A program made the position numbers and the translations under genes. A stretch of 64,000 nt of DNA from Anthostomella pinea. Its lineage: Eukaryota > Ascomycota > Sordariomycetes > Xylariales > Xylariaceae. The stretch is taken from the NCBI GenBank assembly GCA_963556695.1, contig CAUWAG010000020.1, forward strand, positions 2,914,001-2,978,000. Direction: 5' to 3'. Position 1 is the stretch's first letter; each line of letters opens with the position of its first letter. The notes under the pieces were generated by a model. It was not told the origin of the DNA, made no database searches, and saw only the letters and a list, made by a program, of their open reading frames with translations. Positions 46,429 through 55,347 of the stretch are shown in pieces.

Positions 46429-46753
46429 AAGTTTTATTCTTTTACTTTAAAAACATAATTAAAGTCAAGCCGATCGTAAATAGTAAAGCGAATAATTAGT
46501 TAGAAAGGCTTTAATAACTTTGCTTATTTAATAATATTTTTAATAAACGAGTAAATTACGTTAAAACTCGTTTTAAAGTTCCGTTTTATTTAAAGGTTTA
46601 TAAAGCGCTTAGCTTAAATACAATACTTTTAAACCGCTTTTATTTGATAAATTCAATATATTTTATACTATTATTTATCTAAAACTTATAAAAATATCGC
46701 TTTATTTAAAACTTTATACGTTTATAATAAGCGATATAAATATTTAACGTTCT

Positions 46754-46766
46754 TAACCTAAATATA
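46754..46766. repeat. Target-site duplication of LINE 1, left copy
   Basis: TAACCTAAATATA, identical to 52223-52235 at the other end of the LINE. Confidence 0.8.
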
Positions 46767-46961
46767 TTATTATTACTCATACGCTGACCCGCCGTATGGA
46801 CATCTCGGAGAGTCGTCCGGCATGCAGACCTCCTACGATCTATCTCCGTGTGATAAAATCCCGCATGGGATGAAAACCTACACGCTACGGTCTAGTTCTG
46901 GCTTTGTTACGGCGCCGCCGCGGTTTGCTACAGTTGTATGTCATGACCTTCACCGTCTTGA

Positions 46962-49900
46962 CTAACCTGATAGGGCGCGCATCCCTTGGCCCCTTGGACC
47001 TCTTCCCCTTCGTGATATTCCCCCTCCCCCTCGTGATATTCCCCCTCCCCCTCGTGATATTTCCCCTCCCCCTCGTGATATTTCCCCTCCCCCTCGTGAT
47101 ATTTCCCCTCCCCCTCGTGATATCCCTACTACCATATCCCCTCTCCTTCTCCATTCTATCCGGTACTGCTCTATATCCTCTGCGGTCCGGCTCTTTGGCG
47201 CCTGTTGGGCCACCTCGCCACTGCTTAGCTTCCTTGCTAGTGAGAACATCCCCAGTAGCCCTAGTCTCAAAAACCACTGTATAAATTTTGGGGTCTCGTC
47301 CGGATCTGACAGTAAGCTCTTGAAGTCTCTCCTTGACTGCAACGTTCTCGTCCCAAGAGAGGCTTGCAATCTGCCTCTTTGGGCCGCGTATAGAGGGCAT
47401 TAAACCGTCACGTGGTATGCCGTCTCCTTCTTGCCGCAGTCGCAACGTGGTGTAGCCTCTCCTGGCACTCTCCTCTGGAACAGGAAAGCCCTCAAGCCGA
47501 TGGTCTCTGTCCGGACCTGGTATAGGGCAGACACCTCGTGTTTCCGCAGTCCGTAGTAATATTACGGGACCGCCCCTACGAGCTCCTGTGGGAATTCTCC
47601 TTGAGCTGCCAGCGACCTCGCAGCAACTCCCGTCTGGCTGGCTCTTGTGACGGCAATTATCCATTGACTCCTCCACGACCTCTCCAGTGCCTGTTCCGGG
47701 TGGTCTTAGCCCAGCCACTTTAGGATCGCCTCCTTCCGGTCCGTTGGGTTATCCTTCTGCGAGGACGTTGTTGCGTGGGACGACCGCCGAGGCCGACCTC
47801 TCCCCCGTCTGCCGCCTTGCGTGGGTCTCCTTGCGGCTTCCATTACCGCCAACCTTGCGTCTCTTGCCCTCTCTTCCACCTTTCTTGTTTCGGCAGTAAC
47901 GTGTCTACCGGCCTCTCCGTACATTCGACCTTCAAACGCCGCCACCCTCATATCTAGGTATGCGTCCAGCGGGGGACAATCGGTCTCTGTCTCCAGCAAA
48001 TGTCGCGGCGTGGCTTTAAAGGCCCCTGCCACCACCCTTAAACACACCGCTTGCGTGGTGAGCATCTTCTTCGCTAGCCCTCGGGCCTGGTTGCCCTCTG
48101 ATGGCGTATGCCACGCCGTTGCGCCAAAAGCGATGGCACTTCGTACCACTTTGGTGTATACCTCCCGGGCTCGCGCCGCGCTACATCCCCACGTGGAGGC
48201 CGTTATCCTGGTGAGGCCGAAGATCTGGCGTTCTATCTTTGCCTTTATCTCTTTTAGGTGCCTGTTCCACCGCAACTTTCTGTCTAAGTATACTCCAAGG
48301 AACCTAGCTGACGGTACCGGCTTTACCAGGACCATCCTGTTTCAGACCGGATCCAGGATTTCTTCCCGCTGTCGCATAAAATGTATAACCTCGCTTTTTT
48401 TCGCGTTGAACTGCATTCCGTGGCGAACCGACCACCTCTCGCATACCTGGTATGCCTCTTTAAGGGCTTCACAATTCCTCTTGGCGTCCGGGTGGACCGC
48501 CAGCATGTTGGTATCATCAGCAAAGCCCACTACCATCATGGGCAAGCCTGCTGCTTCAAGCTCTTCATACAGTGTGGCAACATATAACAGGAAGAGGATG
48601 GGGGACGCTGGGGACCCCTAGGGGACTCCAGCACTCAACTCTCGGGCTGCTGACTCTTTTCTATTAAAAAGGAGCTTAGCTGACCGTCCGTTAGTATAGC
48701 TTTTCATCTATCTGATAATCCACATGGGGTATCCCTTCTTCCACAGAATGTGGCGGAGCCGCGTAAAGATGACGGCATCGAAGGCCCCCGTGATGTCCAG
48801 CTGTATCAGCGTGGCTACCGTGCTGTAGCTCCATCCTGTATGGACTGTTTTGACTACTATACGGATCGCATGTTCTGTTGACCTATCCTTACGGTTCCCC
48901 ATTTGGCCCTCAGGAAGGAGCCCGTGTGTCTCTGCTGTCTCTATCATACGGTTACCGATAACCTTTTTTATGACTTTCCCCATACAGCTAAGAAGCGCGA
49001 TAGGCCGGTAGGCCCCTGTAAGGGTCTTCTCTTCTGGTGTCTTTCCGGCTTTTGGTAATACCACTATTGATGCCGTTTTGAACTGCTTCGGCCACTCGCC
49101 CAGAACGAACGAGCATTCCGCGACCTCCGCCAGGGCCACTCTCAGCGGTTTGCCGCACGCTTTAAGGAATTCTGTTGGCAGAAAGTCCCAGCCTGGGGCC
49201 TTCCAAGGCTTCATCAAGTCAAGAACTGCCTTAATGTCCGTCTCGTCTACCTTCCTGCTTATGGCAAACTTCCTTTCAAAAAGGTCTAGTCCGGTATTGA
49301 AATCTTCCGGAATATCGGACAAGTCCGTTATTGGAAAAGGGAAGAATTTCCCTGATAGGATATCTACCTGCTCGTCGAACTTAGATGTCAGGCCTCCCAT
49401 TGAGCCGGGTTTCCTTAAGGGCGGGAGCGTTCCCGCCTCTCGTGGTTTGAACCCGCGCAGCTGTGCCGCCCTTTTAAGGTCCCAAAGCTTCTTATTATCT
49501 TTGGACGCTGCTGCTATGAGGTGACGCCATGTTTTTGTCTGGGCTTTATTGATGGTCTGTTTCTGTACCTGCCTCGCCTTTGTTAGGCCTTCAAAGTCTC
49601 GATCCGACCGGGAGGATTGGTAACGTTTTCTTGCCGCTTTCGTATGTGCCATCGCACGACCGACGTCCTCGTTCTATCACTTCTGTTTGAACCCGAAATT
49701 AGGCCCTTTTTTCCTTGTGGAGGCGTCTACAATGCCTTAGAGCTGCTCAAGCAGCTTGTCGATATACTCTTCCAGATCCTTGATAGATCCGGCTCCCCCT
49801 GGAGGCGTAATCTTTAAGCCTTTGACTTGGACCGTTATTTTGTCCATTGTCTTTCACGACCAACCTGGCGGGGCCGTGTTTCATTTTGGTGTCTCGGTAT

Positions 49901-50564
49901 GAATTCGTACCATCTGTGGCAGGTGGTCTGAGCCCTCCCACTCCGGTGGGATCTCCAGCTCTGCCCTCAGGAGTGGGTGGGCCCAGATGAGGTCTATCGT
50001 GGAGTCCCTCTGATCATGCCCCATCCTTGTGGTCATTCCCCTTGGTGTCACTAGTTCTAGGTTCATCGTTTGAACAAGCGTTAAAAGTTCCTCGGTCTCT
50101 GTACCTAGCGTGGTTCTTCTGTGTGTATCCCATATCGGGTGGTGGAGGTTAATATCGCCTGTTAAGACAACCCTGCCCTCCCACCTCTTGTTAGCAATCG
50201 CCTGGAACGGGGGTGCGCGGTTCCTGCTTGATACCGGCTCATTATATAGCGATATAATGTTCAAGACACCTTGCTGCAAGCGGAACATGACCGCTGCCCA
50301 ATTGTGCCCTGCGCGTGCCTGTCATGCCTCTGGGGCGAACTTCTTGTTGATGTACAGCATCGCCCTGCCATGCCCCGAGTAGATCGGTATGTACTTGCAG
50401 CTGGCCGGGCAGTGAATGGCATTCTCAGGGCCAATCCATGGCTCCTGGATTGCGATCACGTCTGCCGGTCCCTTTATCCCGTCCTCATCCTCCCCACCCC
50501 GGATTGCCAAGGCTACGTTCTGTTTCGAAGCTCCTGCGTTCCACTGTGCTAGGTGTACCGGCAT
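46962..50564 (-). pseudogene. LINE 1 ORF2: endonuclease / reverse transcriptase, several nonsense codons
   Basis: One frame of about 1200 codons. N-terminal AP-endonuclease domain: MPVHLAQWNAGASKQNVALA, IAIQEPWIG, RVVLTGDINLHHPIWD and STIDLIWAHP, ending with the EWEGSDH region. The reverse transcriptase follows: AYRPIALLSCMGKVIKKVIG, LIQLDITGAFDAV, and the catalytic box VVGFADDTNML. The C-terminus has CDCGKKETAYHV, the Cys/His motif usual after the RT in Tad-like elements. Stops interrupt the frame at several points: after KKFAPEA, MWIIR, REEILDPV, ILKWLG and elsewhere. The most telling is GVP-stop-GSPASP, where the family has Gln (CAG to TAG). No frameshift was found, so the element could be read through fully but for point changes. 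It begins at an ATG that overlaps the ORF1 stop (TAATG). Confidence 0.85.
47006..47125 (-). repeat. 21-bp minisatellite inside LINE 1 ORF2
   Basis: About six tandem units of CCCTCGTGATATTCCCCCTCC on the plus strand, with C/T differences between units (ATATTC against ATATTT). In the ORF2 frame it encodes repeats of ISRGGGE/G. Copy number is read directly; such arrays are unusual in a LINE ORF. Confidence 0.85.
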
Positions 50565-52114
50565 TAAAGGACCGGGTGCTCGGGTGTGTCAACGCTGTTA
50601 CTCTCGGCCCTATCCTGGGTGCTTGAGATCGATTGTCGGGATGTGTGACAGTCCGTTTGGTGCTGCCTTTCTTGCCGCCAAAGTGAAAGAGATTCTGGTT
50701 TGCGAGGCGCTGATGTGTGTTGACTGGCCTCTTTTGGTGTATTTCTGTTCGTGTGATAGTGGCCGCCCTGCTTCCTCTTCTGGACCACCGTGAAGCCGTC
50801 CGCTCCTGTCCGGGGCGGTGCTGGGTCTTTCTGGATCTCGAACTGCCGGGGTCGGTATTTGTATGCCTCCCGAGCCGCCTCCTCTCTCTCCCTGTATACG
50901 CGGCACCTTTTATCCCACGCCATATGGTTCTTTGTATAGTTCCTGCATTTAACTCTCTTCCAATCGGTGTTTGAAGGGCAGTTAAGTTCCTTTCTTTTGT
51001 GTGGTGCTCCGGCACACCTGCCATACCTCGGTTTATTTTAGTAGTATTTTGCCGGGTGTCTAAAGTCGTGGTACTTGTAATATTGTTCGACTCGGACGTT
51101 CTTTGTGAACGGCTCGTAAGAATAGATTGCCGCTTTCCACACCAGCCCTTGCTCGCATAGCTTTTGGGCCTCTGTTATGTCATTCACCCGTAGCACTAAC
51201 GTTGCGTGTCAGTGCTCCGGGTTTCTTGGGAAGATGGGGTGCATTTTCCCGATCTTTGGTGCATACTGCTGTATCTCCCCTAGAAGCTCTTCCGGCTTTG
51301 TATGAGCCTCCCGCAAAATGCGGTGCAGAAGACCTTTCGTTATCACCGTGAATTCACGGCTCGACTATTCTGCCGTTGCCCCAAAGGCCACTCTAATCCA
51401 TGCTGCTGTCCCCTCCTTGTACTTGTTTGCCGTGTTAAGGAACGTAACCGCGACGTCCCCGCTAGGAAGTTGGCGGGCTGTTACCGTTTCCTGTACGCCA
51501 ATCGCCATGTTCACTGCTTGTACCGTTTCGATGGCCGTCCTCTTTGTCATTCCTGGGATGCTTCCAGAGTTTCGAATGATGACCTCCCGCTGGATCCGCC
51601 CCGGCACGAACACTTTTGGCGTGTTTGTCGCTACGGGTCTGCCTGCCGCGGCTACCTTGGCCCAGGATCGTGCTCCTGTTGTCCCCGGTACTGCTTGGGG
51701 TGTCTTTGGCATAAAGCGCCGAAATGCTGCTTTGATGGACCTGTTGAGTTTGTCTCGCGTGATCGCTTTGGTGTTTCGGTTTCCTGTCGTAATCGTTGCC
51801 GTGTTTGCGTTGGCCTCAGTGGCCTTTCGCGCCTCTATGGCTGCATACCTATGGACTATCTGGACGACCTCCTCTAGCGCGCCCTCCTTCACTAGGTTAA
51901 CCAAATCTTTCTTCAACGTAGTTTGCTCCTCTGTTCCCCCATGCTGCGCCTCGCTTACTGCCGGTGCAGTTGTGTTGGTCGCGCTTCGTCTGGCGTTGGG
52001 ATGGTGCAAACTCTGCTTGAGCCCCGCCCTTCCCTGATCGATGACCATTGGTTCATCCGCACCACCGTCTTGCGCCATTGCTTGGTGATCTTGAAAACCA
52101 CGCTGCAAGGTCAA
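50564..52114 (-). pseudogene. LINE 1 ORF1, nucleic-acid-binding protein with three nonsense codons
   Basis: A single frame of 517 codons from MTLQRGFQDHQAMAQDGGAD to the TAA that overlaps the ORF2 start. Internal stops follow AAWIRVAFGATAE, GKMHPIFPRNPEH and YHDFRHPAKYY; the frame is otherwise intact. Gag-like features: a basic region (KLNRSIKAAFRRFMPKTPQA) and a C-terminal KRVKCRNYTKNHMAWDKRCR-type Cys/His cluster that is probably a degraded zinc knuckle. It resembles ORF1 of Tad/I-type elements in size and position. Confidence 0.75.
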
Positions 52115-52222
52115 TTCGGGAGGTAGGAATGCGAATCTTCAAATTATTTGATGTAATAGTGTGTTGTTGCAGAGTTATCCGTGTCCATTCAATCTCACCT
52201 CAGTGGCTCCGGCACTTTTTCC

Positions 52223-52235
52223 TAACCTAAATATA
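52223..52235. repeat. Target-site duplication of LINE 1, right copy
   Basis: TAACCTAAATATA, identical to 46754-46766. Confidence 0.8.
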
Positions 52236-52471
52236 ATATTTATATTTTTATAACTTATTATTATAAATGAAGTAGCGCGTTTTGATTTATCCTAGCTATA
52301 AACTATATAATATATAATATTTTAATGAACCTTATTTAAAGCTTAATTAAAATATTTTTACTTGATTTAAGATATTATTTAATAAAGATGAAACTTTAAG
52401 TAATTTTAAAAGATTAATGTTTTTAATAATCTTTATTGTTTTAATAATATCTCTAATAAATGGATGACTTA
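52236..52471. other. AT-rich RIP-like block, right continuation
   Basis: Same composition as 42820-46766 and contiguous with it before LINE 1 inserted. No coding sequence. Confidence 0.7.
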
Positions 52472-52683
52472 TGTGACGGCCTGCACAGACCTTCCCACAT
52501 GACAAGCCGATACTTCCCAATAAGGGAAGGATCTGACCAGAGGATCCCCTTAAAGGGGCAACCTCCCGCTGTACCTATCTCTCTCTCTCTTCCTTTCCTC
52601 TCTAGTCTTGATATTCTCGTCAATAGAGTAATAGCTGCTTGCTGCAGGCCATGTCCCAGCTCCCCAGTATGCTCGCCGTGACA
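52472..52683. mobile_element. Solo LTR-like island (212 bp), related to solo LTR 1
   Basis: Starts TGTGACGGCCTGCACAG and ends GCTCGCCGTGACA, matching the terminal words of solo LTR 1 (TGTGACGG...CGTGACA). No target duplication is visible: the left flank is AT-rich DNA and the right flank is the 3' flank of family copy 2. It therefore sits at a rearrangement junction or has lost one flank. Confidence 0.6.
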
Positions 52684-53186
52684 GTTGTTGCCATCCGTCC
52701 ACATTTCATAGGCACTCTCGTTCCATACGCCTGAAGAGGCCGAGACGTTCGTCTAAAAAACGCCTGCGCCGGCGGTAGCTCCGGGTGTTGTGCTTCTTGA
52801 GTCGTCTCTCGTAATACATTGGGTATCTCTAAACAATCGCGCCCGAAAATGCAATGAAAAGCAAAACCTAGTCCAAAGTCTTTGCGCCTGTGCCATCCCC
52901 TGGCCAATTTTACTACCCAAAGGGATGTGCAAAGCCGCAACCAAGTCATAGTTCCAAGCTTTTGGCGTCAAGAACAGCTAAGCGAAAGCAAACGCGTCCG
53001 GAGCGCGAGGATCGTTGTTGAATCCCCAGTTCGAGTCCTGCTCGTACTTTGCAGCGTATCGGGGATGGACGCGAGGGCCATTCCTGACTGCCCAGTTCGG
53101 ATCCTGTTCGTACTTTGCAGTGTACCGGGGATGAACACGCGGGTGACGGACTGCAGGAGTAATGGCACGAGCATCGCTGATCTGAG

Positions 53187-53199
53187 CACGCAGCTTCGT
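53187..53199. repeat. Target-site duplication of LINE 2, left copy
   Basis: CACGCAGCTTCGT, identical to 54651-54663; it lies in the coding sequence of family copy 2. Confidence 0.85.
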
Positions 53200-53217
53200 T
53201 TGATTGATGATTGATTG

Positions 53218-53404
53218 ATTGTATTTAACGTGGGGGGTAGCTCCTCAGTAGTGCAAACCACGCCTCCCAGAGCCTCTGTATCGCAGGGTTGTGGAGGTCT
53301 CAAGATAATAATGTTTGTTTGTTTTGTATTTAACGTGGGGGGTAGCTCCTCAGTAGTGCAAACCACGCCTCCCAGAGCCATTGCATCGCAAGGTTGTAGA
53401 GGTG
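53218..53404. repeat. Duplicated ~83-bp unit in the 3' region of LINE 2
   Basis: The segment beginning TTGTATTTAACGTGGGGGGT occurs at about 53218 and again at about 53324, about 106 bp apart. The copies run through CTCCTCAGTAGTGCAAACC and CACGCCTCCCAGAGCC and differ at a few positions near their ends. Confidence 0.85.
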
Positions 53405-53776
53405 TCAAATTAGATACATTCAGATCCGCGCACGAGCCTATCCTCGCTGTAGCGGTACCAATCTGTAGTGTTCAGATGGTTTTAGTCAATACCCAAACAC
53501 GATTCCGTCAGAAAAACCTCCTATCTAGTGACAAAGCGACCCAGTGAACCTCAGTTCTCTGGTGTACATATCGTTCCAGTAGCCGTTCGATATATGTCGC
53601 ATTGGTGAGTGGAGTAGGTGTTTGTTATCTGCTGGCGAGGGAAACCACAAGGGGGAAAACCTCGCAGGAGTGGGTATTGTGGAGACAAGCTGCTTGGCTA
53701 TCGGGCTCTGCGATAAATGGGGCCTCTCCACTGTCGTGTGCTGGTTATCGACTCGCACAAGCCGGGTCAGAAAGGG

Positions 53777-53868
53777 GGCCATAGCAGGATTCGAACCCAC
53801 TTGTTCTCGTCGCCCACCGCACAAACGAGAACACAACCAGGCGCATTTGACCATTGCGCCATACGGCC
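53777..53868 (-). ncRNA. tRNA-like sequence with A and B boxes (non-canonical anticodon arm)
   Basis: Minus strand, 92 nt. GGCCGTA at the 5' end pairs with TATGGCC at the 3' end (7 bp, one G-T). TGGCGCAATGG (plus 53851-53861) fits the A-box/D-arm, with a GCGC/GCGC stem. GGTTCGAATCC (plus 53787-53797) is a perfect B box in a T-arm with a GTGGG/CCTGC stem. The region between the arms is 39 nt and folds as an 8-bp hairpin, GTTCTCGT/ACGAGAAC, with a 14-nt loop, rather than a 5-bp anticodon stem. It is therefore probably a tRNA-derived (SINE-like) or pseudo-tRNA segment within the 3' part of LINE 2, not a working tRNA gene. Confidence 0.5.
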
Positions 53869-53970
53869 TCTCAAGATAATAAGTACAGTCAGTCCCGCTC
53901 ACGGGCCCATCCCCGTTGTTGCGGCGATATGACCTTGGGGTCATCCATCTGGTCCTTCAAGAAAAGCTAT

Positions 53971-54650
53971 CTATCGGGGGCAGATTATTGAAAAGAACTT
54001 GCTCTTCTCCACGAATTTTGCCCATTCTGTGCTCCTCTCCCCTAAGTATTGTAAACAAGCTGCCCTAGGCGAGTACCTAGACAGCAGCCAGTTTTTCCCC
54101 AGCCTCTTACAAAAGAAAATGTGTTGTGGTGTTTTCTTTTCACCACAGCTGCAGTGATCATTCAAGTCTGTATGCCCAAAGCGTTCATGGTATCTGGCAA
54201 AGTCGCCATGTCCAGATCTGGCCGCTAGAAGTCTGTGTAAAGTACTTCTCTTAAAAGATATAAGGTCTCTTTCAGTTACTGCATGTGAGTATACTTCTTG
54301 ATACTTAGGTTCTGATTGGTCTTTTTACCATTGGTTGAACTCTTTCCTGCCCTTTCTTTTGAGATCTCTCTTGACCCAAGAGATTATAGGAAGGTTTGTC
54401 GTGTCTGTTTCTAGCATGGCACCCTCTTTTGCTAGTGTGTCGGCAGCTTTGTTGCCATTAATATCTCTGTGTCCAGGAATCCATTTGACGGTCACTCCAG
54501 GAGTGTGTGCTGTGGCAAGTTCTTGAAATCGTAGAAAAATGTTCTGTGATGTCTCGGGTGGAGTCCCATTGAGCCCATCTACCACTGACGTGTTGTCCAG
54601 GCAGACATATAGCTGTTTTCCGTGTCCAATTGCCCTGGCTGCTGCAAGAC
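53971..54650 (-). pseudogene. LINE 2 ORF2 C-terminal part (RNase H and Cys-rich end)
   Basis: In one frame: GKQLYVCLDNTSVVDGLNG, FQELATAHTPGVTVKWIPGH, RDINGNKAADTLAKEGAMLE, then a single TAA after FNQW, then KYQEVYSHAVTERDLISFKR, HCSCGEKKTPQHIFFCKRLG and SKFFSIICPR. The DNTS, VKWIPGHRDINGNKAAD and LAKEGA blocks are those of a retroelement RNase H, including its last acidic residue. The CSCG...HIFFC box is the C-terminal Cys/His motif of LINE ORF2. The 5' boundary is the insertion junction. Confidence 0.75.
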
Positions 54651-54663
54651 CACGCAGCTTCGT
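54651..54663. repeat. Target-site duplication of LINE 2, right copy
   Basis: CACGCAGCTTCGT, identical to 53187-53199. Confidence 0.85.
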
Positions 54664-55347
54664 GTTGACCGTGTCTACGGTAGGTCCAGAACCACAGACA
54701 TGTTGCCAATGTCGTCGCCAATGTCCTCGCGATCGTTGTCAACAACGACAGCTGAATCGACTGAAATAACCGACCACTGTAGTACATGGGGTTAGCTATC
54801 ACTGACTTCGAAGTGTATGGCGAATGCACAGAGGCTTGCTTACTTTGTCGCTGCCACATTCTGCGCCGGTCTCCTGCTCTTCACCCTCGCTGTCAATGCT
54901 GACGACATCGCTCTCGGTAGGCGGGTAACCCATGTCTCGGGTCTGAGATCCGTTGCTCAGAGACAAAATGCCTTAGTGGCTGGAGCTGATAATCTCGAAC
55001 TCGTTGGCTGCGTCCGACGCACGACGGCTATTGTGAGGGACACGCGGGACAACCGTGCTCGGGGTGACGAGGTCCTTGTCATCATCGCTATGGTTGGTAA
55101 TGTCGCTCATGATGCCGGAAGCTGCGTCAGAAGTCTGGCAACTGTTATTCGGAACGCCTGGCATGATAGTGCATGCGGTGATAGGTGGCGAGCACGGACG
55201 GGCTACAGCATAAGCCTGCGGCTTCCGAGCGTAGAACGCGGATAGCTTGTCCTTAAGGCGCGCAAGGCCGTGCTTCTTCGCCAGAGTAAGAGGTGACGCG
55301 TTGTCGGTCTGAGGGATTCGTACAGAGTGGATGCGGAAAGGAGCCAT

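Larger units (their letters stand above)
42820..46766. other. AT-rich, stop-saturated block with RIP-like character
   Basis: Nearly 4 kb made mostly of A and T (TTTAAAG, TTAATAA, AAAGCGTT words), with TAA/TAG stops in every frame; the longest frame is only 63 codons, inside an LTR island. Sharp boundaries and the lack of gene-like sequence fit transposon DNA degraded by repeat-induced point mutation. The original element cannot be recognised by eye. GC-balanced islands inside it are later insertions (43381-43560, 43617-43819, and probably 45983-46158 and 46229-46428). Confidence 0.75.
46767..52222 (-). mobile_element. LINE 1: Tad/I-type non-LTR retrotransposon, full length, inactivated
   Basis: A 5.46-kb element on the minus strand with ORF1, an overlapping ORF2 (endonuclease, reverse transcriptase, Cys-rich C-terminus) and a 3' end reading GAGTAATAATAA, a TAA-repeat tail of the kind found in I-group LINEs. 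A perfect 13-bp duplication, TAACCTAAATATA, flanks it (46754-46766, 52223-52235). It inserted into AT-rich RIP-like DNA but is itself GC-balanced, so it is younger than that damage. Both ORFs stay in one frame throughout and are broken only by point stop codons. A 21-bp minisatellite lies near the 3' end of ORF2. Confidence 0.88.
53200..54650 (-). mobile_element. LINE 2: 5'-truncated non-LTR retrotransposon inserted in family copy 2
   Basis: A 1451-bp insertion flanked by a perfect 13-bp duplication. Its minus strand begins inside an RNase H domain, so the 5' part was never copied. It carries the end of ORF2, a 3' region holding a tRNA-like segment and two copies of an 83-bp unit, and a tail of ATCA/CAAT repeats (minus-strand end AATCAATCAATCATCAATCA). 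It is from a different family than LINE 1 (RNase H present, different tail). Confidence 0.82.
52978..55347 (-). pseudogene. Family copy 2, split by a LINE and carrying a premature stop
   Basis: Exon 1 (55347-54844) starts MAPFRIHSVRIPQTDNASPL and has KKHGLARLKDKLSAFYARKP and PRVPHNSRRASDAANEFEI. It is interrupted by an in-frame TAA at 54973-54975 and then continues in frame to GAECGSDK. A short intron (GTAAGC to CTACAG) leads to the last exon at 54776, WSVISVDSAVVVDNDREDIG. That exon contains a frame change near VVLDLP and reaches VDTVNTKLR, where a LINE interrupts it (53200-54650). The exon resumes at 53199 as KLRAQISDARAITPAVRHPR and ends at 52978. The C-terminal motif is duplicated: VHPRYTAKYEQDPNW and VHPRYAAKYEQDSNW in tandem. 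The 13-bp duplication on both sides of the insertion proves the two halves were one exon. Confidence 0.7.

Noticed and set aside
46885..47718. 277-codon minus-strand frame with ITRGRGN repeats
   Set aside because: Out of phase with ORF2; ORF2's own frame here carries the CDCGKKETAYHV motif and continues from the RT, so this frame is a shadow.
47821..48621. 266-codon plus-strand frame
   Set aside because: Antisense to the reverse transcriptase region of LINE 1.
53777..53868. A working nuclear tRNA gene
   Set aside because: The arms and boxes look right, but the anticodon arm cannot form a normal 5-bp stem with a 7-nt loop, even with an intron at the usual place.
54458..54859. 133-codon minus-strand frame linking copy 2 to the LINE
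   Set aside because: It crosses an intron and the insertion junction in the wrong frame; not a fusion gene.
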